Assembly: GCA_039704465.1 (NCBI GenBank)
Contig: JASFAU010000015.1
Coordinates: 620,001 to 684,000, forward strand
DNA length: 64,000 nt
Direction of reading: 5' to 3'
Source: Plasmodiophora brassicae
Lineage: Eukaryota; Endomyxa; Phytomyxea; Plasmodiophorida; Plasmodiophoridae
Both the position numbers and the translations under genes were made by a program. The notes under the pieces were generated by a model that was not told the origin of the DNA, did no database searches, and saw nothing but the letters and a program-made list of their open reading frames with translations. Positions 56,306-64,000 of this stretch are shown here, piece by piece. Within the stretch, counting starts at the first letter, position 1. Each line of letters begins with the position of its first letter.

Positions 56306-57394
56306 GTATAGTCCCCTGTCATCGGGCCGGCCGGCGGGGTGGCTTTCGCCACTTCGGCCCCGGCTTGGTTGGGTACCGAGCGTGGAAGTTAACCAACAAT
56401 TCGTTGAGCCCACCTGTACCGTGTAGTTCTCCTGCGGGTTCCCACGTGCGTTCAGAAGGCGGGTACCCTTCCCAGTCGATCAAATATTCCAATCGGGAAC
56501 GGCGATATCGAGAATCGAGGACATCGTGAACGATGAAGAGGGGAGCATCGTCATCCGCGAGAAGAATCGGTGGAGGAGGAGGTTGAGTGCGACCAGGGAT
56601 AAGGTTGGCGACGTAAGGCTCGAGTTGAGATACATGAAATACATTGTGGATACGGAACTCGGCAGGAAGGTCGAGTTGAAAAGCAACCGGATTGACGAGT
56701 TGGCTGATAGGGAATGGCCCTAAAAATTGGTAGTCGAGCTTCGCGCAGGGTCGCAGAGTTTTCAGGGAGCCGCGACGTAGCATCACTAAGTCGCCCACCT
56801 GAAACTTCGGAGATGTTTGCCGCTTCGCGTCGGCGAATCGTTTGGAATCGGCAGAAGCTCGAGTCAGTTGACGGGTCAAGAAGTTGCGAATCCTCTGCAA
56901 GGACTCAGCGCGCTCGTCGGCAGTCGGATTGGCGCTGGTAGACGGTCGAGGTTGCACGTCCATCACACGTGGGTGGTAGCCATAGTTCGCGAAAAACGGT
57001 GACATACCTGTCGCGGTATGGTCTGCATTGTTGTACGAAAATTCAGCTACGGCAAGGAGCGGCTGCCAGTCGTCTTGTAAGTAGTTGACGTACGCACGGA
57101 GATACTGTTCCATGACTTGGTTCACCCGCTCGGTTTGGCCATCGGATTCTGGGTGCCGCGAAGAAGACAGGTTGCGTTGCACGCCGAGACGTATGAGAAG
57201 TTGCTTCCAGAACTTAGCGATGAACTGAGGCCCTCGGTCCGACACGATATCGTCAGGGAGGCCATGTAAGCGGAAGATATTTGCCAGAAACAAGGCAGCA
57301 AGGTCAACAGATGATATTGTTTCGTTGCAAGGAATAAAATGCGCCATCTTGGAGAGGCGGTCAACGACGACGAGGATGGAGTCATACCCGTTCG
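56172..57394 (-). mobile_element. truncated E1-family element (integrase-chromodomain-3' LTR)
   Basis: Minus-strand copy of the 3' end of E1: a full 134-bp LTR at 56172-56305, then chromodomain ([19 protein letters not shown]), GPF..., and integrase core up to SNGYDSILVVVDRL. Near-identical to E1 and open where E1 has an extra G. It stops abruptly at 57394, inside the integrase, where copia sequence begins. Confidence 0.92.
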
Positions 57395-58122
57395 TGAGAA
57401 GGACAATAATGAAGTGGATGTATTACGTACGGCGTGTGCGGCGGACGTTACAGTGGCGACGTAGTCGCCGACGGTGTAACGGTTGCCAACGCCGGCGGGC
57501 ACGGAGTCGCGGAGTGCGTGACGGCGTTCACGTGCTGCAGGCATGTGCTGCTGGTCGTAGTGGATACGTTGTTCGACACGCCCCCTCCAGCAGCACACGG
57601 CCTGGGACTTGTGTCGATGATGCCGGCCAGGAGCAGGTTCGCATGATACGAGGTGCTGAGAGCGGGCTTCGTGAGGTAGTCTGCAGCCATCTCGGCGGAC
57701 GGGCACTTGTGGACCACGATCAAACTGGCCTCGACGGCCTCCCGGGTGTAGTGAAACTGCACCTCGATGTCCTTCGTGCGATCATCCATCCGACGATAGC
57801 CAGACCAGGCCTTCGCGCCTTGATTGTCCTCGTATACGATCGTCGGACTGGAGCGTGCGAAGCCGATTTCGGTCAGGAATGACCGGATCCAGGCCAACTG
57901 GCGGGTAACAGCACACAGCGACTTGATCTCTGCATGTGTGGACGATAAGCTAACTTTGACTGCGCCCAGGTCTTGGCGACGTGACTGCCAGTGCACGGGG
58001 CCGCCAGCCAGCAGGATGATGTGGCCGGAGCGCGACCGTCGCGTGTCAGGGTCGGATGCCCAATCAGCGTCGGCGTATGCGATCAGACGATCTTCGGGCT
58101 GGCGTTCGTATCGGATGCCGTG
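57395..58122 (-). mobile_element. Ty1/copia element, RNase H end and partial 3' LTR
   Basis: Minus frame with copia RNase H motifs: LIAYADADWASDPDTRRS, GGPVHWQSRRQ, VSLSSTHAEIKSLC, YEDNQGA, KDIEVQFHYTRE and ADYLTKPALS. A GGAGGGGGCG polypurine tract precedes a TGTCGAACAACG LTR start at 57578 (minus); the LTR is cut at 57395 by the junction with the E1-family fragment. Its RT half lies beyond E2, at 63664-64000. Confidence 0.9.
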
Positions 58123-58209
58123 TGTCACGATCAGGCAAGCTGATGCAACGAACGCTTTGACGGACTGGCGAAGTCCGTCGCGGGGTTCGGGATTTATTCA
58201 GTTATCACA
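58123..58209 (-). repeat. E2 3' LTR
   Basis: 87 bp; one extra T in CGCTTTGACGG relative to the other LTR. In element orientation it begins TGTGATAACTGAATAAATCC, with AATAAA near its start. Purine-rich AGAAGAGGA lies next to its upstream (internal) edge. Confidence 0.93.
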
Positions 58210-58222
58210 GAATAGTCCTCTT

Positions 58223-61200
58223 CTAGCGATTGGGTCTCCGCCGGTTTCGGGAGCGAGGGCCAGGTTTATCGGGATATCGAGCATGAAATTCAGCAATCGC
58301 TTGGTCCAGGCCTCCTGTCCCATGGAGATTGCCCGCGGGTTCCCAGGTGCGATCGGACGGGGAGTATCCTTCCCAATCTATGAGATATTGCAACCGCCCC
58401 GACCGGTATCGGGAATCCAAGATCGACTTAACGATGAACAGGGGCTGGTCGTCATCTTCCAATACAATGGGCGGCGGCGGTGGCTGTTGGCGATGTGGAA
58501 GGACATTAGGCGTATACGGTTCCAGCTGTGACACATGGAAGACGTTATGTAGGCGCGAGGTAGGAGGCAGCTTCACTTCGTATGCGACGGGGTTAACTGT
58601 GCGAACAACTTGGAAGGGTCCCAGCAGACGGTCATCCAGTTTCCCGCACGGGCGGCCAGTCGATAAGGTTCCACGCCTGAGCATGACGAGATCGCCCACC
58701 TGCAGTGGTGGTGGTTCGCGGCGACGGCGATCCGCAGAGCGCTTCATAGCGTCGACCGCCCGTTGCAGTTGGCCCTTCAAGTAGCGGCGAACCTTCTCAA
58801 GGAATTCGGCACGCTCATCGGCGGCTGGGTTACAGACTTGGCCATTCCTGGGTCGAGGCTCCGTCACCCTTGGATGAAACCCGTAGTTGGCGAAAAACGG
58901 CGACATGCCGGTGGCCGAATGGTCGGCGTTGTTGTACGCGAACTCGGCCATAGGCAGAAGTTGCAGCCAGTCGTCCTGCATGTAGCTAACATAGCAGCGT
59001 AAGTATTGTTCGAGGATCTGGTTCACGCGTTCCGTCTGGCCGTCGGATTCCGGGTGCCGGGATGAAGACAAGTTCCGTTGGATACCAAGACGGTCCAGTA
59101 AGTGCTTCCAGAAGGCCGACACGAACTGGGGCCCCCGGTCGGAGACGATGTCGTCCGGTAGGCCATGCAGGCGGAATATCTGCTGCAAAAACAGGTCGGA
59201 CAGCTCGACCGCTGTGAGGGTCTCCTTGCACGGAATGAAGTGGGCCATTTTCGAAAACCGGTCGACGACGACGAGGACCGAATCGTAGCCGTCGGAAACT
59301 GGAAGCTTGACAATTAGATCCATTGAGATCGATGACCACAGAGAACTCGGCAAGGGAAGAGGCAGCAGGAGCCCGGACGGTTTGTGGCGCGGAGACTTGC
59401 TTCTCTGACAAATGTCGCAGGATGAGACGTACAGTTTGACGAAGGGCCCTCATGCCAGGCCACCAAAATTCACGCTGGACAAGCCCAAGCGTTTTGCGGA
59501 TACCAAAGTGACCAGAGGCCCTATTATCGTGGAGTTGCCGGAGGATCTCGATCTTGCATTCGTCTCCGGAGACGACCAAGGAGCGTCCTTTGTACAGGAG
59601 GCCGTCTCTCAGGCAATACTTCCTACCTTGAGGTCGGTCGAGCAGACCGGCAATCTTGGCGACGAACGGATCACTCGCTTGGTGTCGTCGGATACGGTCT
59701 AGGAGAGGCTCGGACGGAGCCGCCTCCGCGTGGACGGTGAACGCGTCCACCACGGGGGACGGAACTAGGCGATGAAGCGGGAGCAGTTGGAGAGATTGTT
59801 GCAGGATGCCTTCTTCAGACGCCGTCGGGACGTACTCCGGGCGGCGCGTCAAGGCGTCAGGTTTACCGTGCAAGCGGCCCGGTCGGTGCTGAATCATGAA
59901 GTCGAAGCCGCTAAGCAGTTGGGACCATCGGATTTGGCGCGGATTGCTTGGTCGTCATGAAGTACTTGAGGTTGCGGTGGTCGCTGTGCACAAGTGTCTG
60001 ATGTTCATCCGAATCCAGGAACTGGCGCCATTTCTCGAAGGACGCAACAACGGCCAGGAGCTCTTTGTCGTAGACCGCATATCGGATCTCAGCGGGGTCC
60101 AGTTTCCTCGAAAAGAACGCCAGAGGGTGTAAGTCCCCGTCACGGCCCCGTTGTGAGAGGACCATGGCAATGGCGAAGTCGGAGGCATCCGTTTCAATCT
60201 CGCACGGCACGCTAGGATCGAAGTGGGCGAGGACCGGAGCGCGTGTGAACGCGCTCTTCAGAGTTGCGAAGGCGGTCGAAGCAGTCTCGTTCCAGATAAA
60301 TTCGGTTTCCCCGCGAGTAAGGTTCGTCAAGGGAAGTGCGATCTCCGCGAAATGCGGGATGAACTTTCGGTAGAAGTTGGCGAACCCAAGGAAGACTTGC
60401 AGCCCGTGGAGGTCACGCGGCGGGGCCCACGCGAGTATTGTGTCTACTCGGCTCGGCTGGGATCCAACCGGAGGCCGTCCTGGACACTAAGTAGCCGAGG
60501 AATTCGACCTCCGGTGCGTCGAACAAGCACTTAGACAGTTTGGCCGTCAGGCGCGCGGAGCGTAGACGTTCGAGCACCAAACGCACGTGCTGTTCATGTT
60601 CCTCAGCATTCTTGGAGAAAATCAAGATGTCGTCAAGGTAAACAACAACGAAACGGTCAATGAAGTCGCTGAATGTCTCGTTCATGAAGGCTTGAAAGGA
60701 TGCCGGGGCGTTGGCAAGCCCGAAGGGCATAACCAGGTACTCGAACAATCCGTACGGTGTCCGGAATGCTGTCTTCCATTCGTCACCTTCGCGAATGCGG
60801 ATCTGGTTGTACGCACTTCGAAGGTCGATCTTGAGAAGACCGTTGCTTGACCGAGTGTCGAAAGCAGCTGGTCGATGAGCGGAAGTGGGTAACGGTTCTT
60901 CACGGTGACCGAGTTCAGGCCTCGGTAATCAACGCAAAGCCGTAACGAACCATCCTTCTCTTCTTCGCGAAAAGGATCGGCGCGCCGGCAGATGAACGCG
61001 ACGGCCGTATGAAGTTCGACTGGAGGTTATCTTCCAAATACTTCTTGAGGGCTACCTGTTCGCGGGGAGACAAGCCGTAGAGGCGACAGAATGGAGGCTC
61101 CGTCCCCGGTTTCAGGTCGATCGAGCAGTCAGAGGCGCGGTGCGGCGGTAAGGATGTGGCGGTGGCCTCGTCGAACACGTCGGCAAAATCCTGGTATTTT

Positions 61201-62589
61201 TCAGGTATCTTCGTCTGCTCTGACTCGGTGTCCTCGGTCCACGTATAATGGATGAGGTAGCACTGAGCGTCGTCCATGAGTGCGTCCAGGAACGGTTCGG
61301 CGTCGACTAGATGGATGGGAACGTTGGCCGCCAGAGGTTCTTCAGTGCTTGGTGCCGGCAAGGGAACGTGGTCGATCCGCGTCCCGTCGCCTTGATTAGA
61401 ATCCGTGGGCCGTACGTCGCACGACGACTGTGGAGCATCTCCGGCTAGAACGTCAGGGCCGGGCCGGCGTTCGGCGGGGCGATCGGACAGGCGTCGTCAG
61501 ATGACGTGTTTAGATAAGCACGAAGGTCGACGCGTGCGGGTTCGCGGCACATAGTGACGAAGGCAAGCGCCCAAGCGGCCGCCACGATGGATGAGCACAT
61601 GAACAGGCTGACCACCTGGCGTGCCCTGGAACCGTCGTCCAAACGACAATCTGGTAGACGTCGACCGGCTCCCCGCCTGTGTCGCTGCTCCCGCGCCGGC
61701 GACGTTAGCCAGCCTGTCTGGTCGGGGAACGATTCGAGCTCGAGGCAGTTCGCAGGGGTGTTACCGGTGTCAGCCGTTTCCAGGTCGCCAGCGGCTTTGT
61801 CCTGAGTCTCAATTGCGGCTGTCGCCAGGACTCTGCCACCCGGCGTTCATCGTTGGCCGCAGGCGGCAATGGTGTCACGATCAGGTCTTGTGCGGAAGTT
61901 GGATCTGGATGTTGTTTTGTGTTAACAGGCGCCTGGGCGATGAGCGGAGCTGCACTAGAGGCGTCCAGGGCCGGATAACGGCAGTCGTCGTGTGGCGCAG
62001 CCACGCTTGCCTCGGTTGTCTCAGCTTCTGCATGGCCAGGATCCGCCACAGTTGTCGGCGTTGACGTTGACGGCGAGGGGGGGCACTGGCGCGGCGAGAC
62101 GAGCCGCCGGCGCCAATCCACATCTGGATTAGTCTGGGCTAGCCAGGGCAGACCCAGGATGACGGGATAGGTCGGCGAATTGATCAGATTCAGGACGATC
62201 TCACACGAGAACTGGGCGTCCACCGTCGTTCTCAACGGCTGAGTCTCCTGTGATATAGGTGCGAGCTGGCGGCCGTCGACAACGCGGACAGGTATCGGAC
62301 GATGCGTCGGGCGGGTAGGCAGAACGTGGAGCCGCGCGAAGGACCAGTCGATAAAGTTGCTAGTCGCGCCACAGTCGATCAAGGCCGTTGTCGAGATACT
62401 TTCGGACCCGGTGTATATGGTCATCGGAAGTACGAGATGCGGGACAGAGCGGGCGTGGAGAAACATGAGATCGCTTATTTGAACAGGGTCGGGTTCGGAT
62501 GACAATGCAGAGTTTACTGGGTGGCCGGCGAACCCGTTGGCGGTCACCCTTGGACATTTCCCGGTGCAACCGGCGGCCGTTTCGGGCAA
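58223..62589 (-). pseudogene. pol: E2 pol (protease to chromodomain), frame-broken
   Basis: Protease ALIDCGATSNFID; a variable Pro/Thr-rich linker; RT YGLSPREQVALKKYLED and [17 protein letters not shown] with [11 protein letters not shown]; RNase H CEIETDASDFAIAM and HSDHRNLKYF; integrase [47 protein letters not shown]; chromodomain [19 protein letters not shown]; end RNRRRPNR at 58223. Frame changes near 59440, 59920, 60330-60480, 60760-60960 and 61440-61700. Each is bridged by homology to E1. Confidence 0.9.
62530..62562 (-). promoter_or_regulatory. E2 -1 programmed frameshift signal
   Basis: GGGAAAT at 62562-62556 (minus), phased G GGA AAT in gag, 11 nt before the gag TGA. After a 5-nt spacer, GGGTGACCG can pair with CGGCCACCC (eight pairs, one A-C mismatch). 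A one-base slip enters GKCPRVTANGFA of the protease frame. Same layout as E1. Confidence 0.8.
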
Positions 62590-63401
62590 TCCGCGATCCG
62601 GTGGCCATCTTCTTTGCAGTAGAAGCAGAGGCCGTCCTTGCGGGCACGCTCACGGGCATCGGCGGCGACAACCTTCGGAACGGGGTAGCGCGGGCAGAGG
62701 TGTTTCGCCTTTTTGACCATCTCGTCGAAGTCGGTGATCATGTCCTCGAACAGTTTTTCCGACAAGGCAGTATGCAGCGACTTCCGGAACTTCGACGCGC
62801 GCCGGGCCGAACTCATCTTGAAGGTTGCATCCGCGCGCTGAAGCGCTTGATACAAATTGTTGAACATCAACACATGCTCTTCGACAGGTTCGGTCTGGGT
62901 GAGGTTGTCGAAGCACTCCTCCAGCTGTTCGAACGTCGGCACCGGAAACCATTTTGACATCGCGTAGGACAGGTCGGCCATCGTGGCGTCGTCCGGCAGC
63001 CCGAAATAGACTTCCAACGCCGGGCCTTCCAGCGATCTAAGAAGGGCGCTGTGCGCCGCCGGCGGAAGGCGGGTCGTCGATGACGGGAGCTGCAGCGTCC
63101 TTGACAGACACTTCAGAAAGTCGCGGGAGTTCGTGGAACTGTCGCGAATACGCCCGGTAAAGCGGGGCAGGTGGATCTGGTGGTCGACGATGTGTCGGGA
63201 TGTCGGCGACGGCTCGCTCGGCGGCATCTTGTCGGGCAGCGAGCGATTTATCGCTGTCCCAACGGCATCTTCGACCCGGTCGGCCACTACGGACTGCATA
63301 GCTTTCAGCTGGTGCAGCATGTCGCTGACAGTGAGCGTGAGGTCCCGCACTTGATCTGCCAGTGCGGCGATCTGGTCCTCGCTCGTTGTCATCGCGAACA
63401 C
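62544..63401 (-). CDS. gag: E2 gag
   Basis: About 285 residues: N-terminal coiled coil (ALADQVRDLTLTVSDMLHQL), capsid-like core (RDSSTNSRDFLKCLSRTLQL, LEGPALEVYFGLPDDATMAD, YAMSKWFPVPTFEQLEECFD, ASKFRKSLHTALSEKLFED) and one zinc knuckle CFYCKEDGHRIADC. Intact. Overlaps the protease frame by 46 nt at the frameshift site. Confidence 0.92.
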   Translation of the reverse strand: MFAMTTSEDQIAALADQVRDLTLTVSDMLHQLKAMQSVVADRVEDAVGTAINRSLPDKMPPSEPSPTSRHIVDHQIHLPRFTGRIRDSSTNSRDFLKCLSRTLQLPSSTTRLPPAAHSALLRSLEGPALEVYFGLPDDATMADLSYAMSKWFPVPTFEQLEECFDNLTQTEPVEEHVLMFNNLYQALQRADATFKMSSARRASKFRKSLHTALSEKLFEDMITDFDEMVKKAKHLCPRYPVPKVVAADARERARKDGLCFYCKEDGHRIADCPKRPPVAPGNVQG

Positions 63402-63446
63402 ACCGGTAGACGGACAGGAAACGGGAACGGGAACAGGAACGGGCGG

Positions 63447-63540
63447 GGAGCGGGCGGGCGGAACGGAGCGGGCGGAACGGAGCGGGCGGAACGGAGCGGG
63501 CGGAACGGAGCGGGCGGAACGGAGCGGGCGGAACGGGGCG
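63447..63540. repeat. E2 leader tandem repeat
   Basis: Six to seven copies of the 14-bp unit GAGCGGGCGGAACG (plus strand), between the gag start and the 5' LTR. Confidence 0.9.
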
Positions 63541-63565
63541 GGCGGGACGGCGGTGACCGTTGGTT

Positions 63566-63575
63566 AGTCCGTCAA
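63566..63575 (-). other. E2 putative self-priming primer-binding site
   Basis: In element orientation TTGACGGACT, starting two bases inside the LTR edge, is the reverse complement of AGTCCGTCAA in the LTR (63620-63611), one arm of the hairpin GACGGACT-TCGCC-AGTCCGTC. Confidence 0.65.
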
Positions 63576-63577
63576 AA

Positions 63578-63663
63578 TGTCACGATCAGGCAAGCTGATG
63601 CAACGAACGCTTGACGGACTGGCGAAGTCCGTCGCGGGGTTCGGGATTTATTCAGTTATCACA
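63578..63663 (-). repeat. E2 5' LTR
   Basis: 86 bp, plus-strand TGTCACGATC...GTTATCACA. Includes inverted arms at 63613-63620 and 63626-63633. Confidence 0.93.
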
Positions 63664-64000
63664 CCGTGCGTCATGGTGCCGGCGAGGTACTTAAGAACGC
63701 GTTGCCCCGCACGCCAATGCTGGATGCCGGGATTCGAGGAGAATTGGGCCAGTACATTCGTTATGTACGCGATGTCGGGACGGCATCGATGGGCGAGCCA
63801 TGTCAGGCAGCCAATAAGTTTGAGGTACGGCTTGGTCGCCATTTCGTCACGGTCGAGGTCGCTTTGTGGACTCATTGTCGTTGATAGGTGAACGCCAGGC
63901 TGGTGCGGCGTGTCGACCGGATGACAATGCGACATGTTGAAGTCGCTCAACACCTTCTCGATGTACTCGGCTTGGTCAAGGGTGATGGCGCCGGTGCCAG
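63664..64000 (-). mobile_element. Ty1/copia element, RT part (runs off the window)
   Basis: Minus frame: LDQAEYIEKVLSDFNMSHCH, PVDTPHQPG, KPYLKLIGCLTWLAHRCRPD, IAYITNVLAQFSSNP and RVLKYLAGTMTHG, the copia RT thumb region. It continues across E2 into the RNase H at 58122-57448; the two halves share the CCGTG duplication. Confidence 0.92.

Larger units (their letters stand above)
58123..63663 (-). mobile_element. E2: complete Ty3-type chromodomain LTR retrotransposon
   Basis: 5541 bp bounded by LTRs of 87 bp (58123-58209) and 86 bp (63578-63663) and a target duplication CCGTG (58118-58122 and 63664-63668). Minus orientation. It lies inside the copia pol gene. Gene order as in E1 and protein similarity throughout; a related but separate family with very short LTRs. 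Pol has several small indels. Confidence 0.95.

Overview
The window is nuclear DNA from a eukaryotic protist. Host genes are GC-rich and carry many very short introns: every junction I could fix by homology or reading phase gives 49-91 nt, mostly 50-65. The gene set includes an outer dynein arm docking protein, a TTLL tubulin ligase and an LC8 dynein light chain, so the organism is flagellated. ALAS shows haem made by the Shemin route. Together with the NOSIP form and an acyl-CoA oxidase closest to plant ACX4, this fits a plasmodiophorid-like rhizarian (or another zoosporic heterotroph). That assignment is a judgement and cannot be proved from the window.

Layout. 1-40,326 is dense host DNA: NOSIP-family protein (partial), TRM6, an ACX4-like acyl-CoA oxidase, a multi-pass membrane protein, PRP28, two tandem secreted paralogues, a small membrane protein, a carnosine N-methyltransferase-like enzyme, a Cys-rich GPI-type protein, an acireductone-dioxygenase-like protein running into a RidA protein, an LC8 light chain, ALAS, a COX7C-like subunit, two tandem G-alpha genes, TIM22, a TTLL ligase, an ODAD1/CCDC63-like protein and a full ABCA transporter. 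40,397-64,000 is almost all mobile DNA: two complete Ty3-type chromodomain elements of related families (E1 40,397-46,232; E2 58,123-63,663), a third, AT-richer Ty3-type element with an unusual gag-pol arrangement (E3 46,549-51,867), a truncated E1 relative, a Ty1/copia element split by E2, a LINE tail, a foldback repeat, a PIF/Harbinger-type MITE and a Myb/SANT-like gene cut by an LTR.

Most notable: E1 and E2 appear to be self-priming. The sequence just after each 5' LTR is complementary to one arm of a hairpin inside the LTR. Both also carry the same -1 frameshift heptamer, GGGAAAT, followed by a matching stem-loop at the gag/pro junction. E3 instead joins gag and pol in one frame through a single TGA. 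E1 has identical LTRs and sits 70 bp upstream of the ABCA start codon. Among host genes, the dioxygenase-like protein has lost all metal ligands and is in frame with RidA, and both G-alpha proteins depart from nucleotide-binding consensus motifs.
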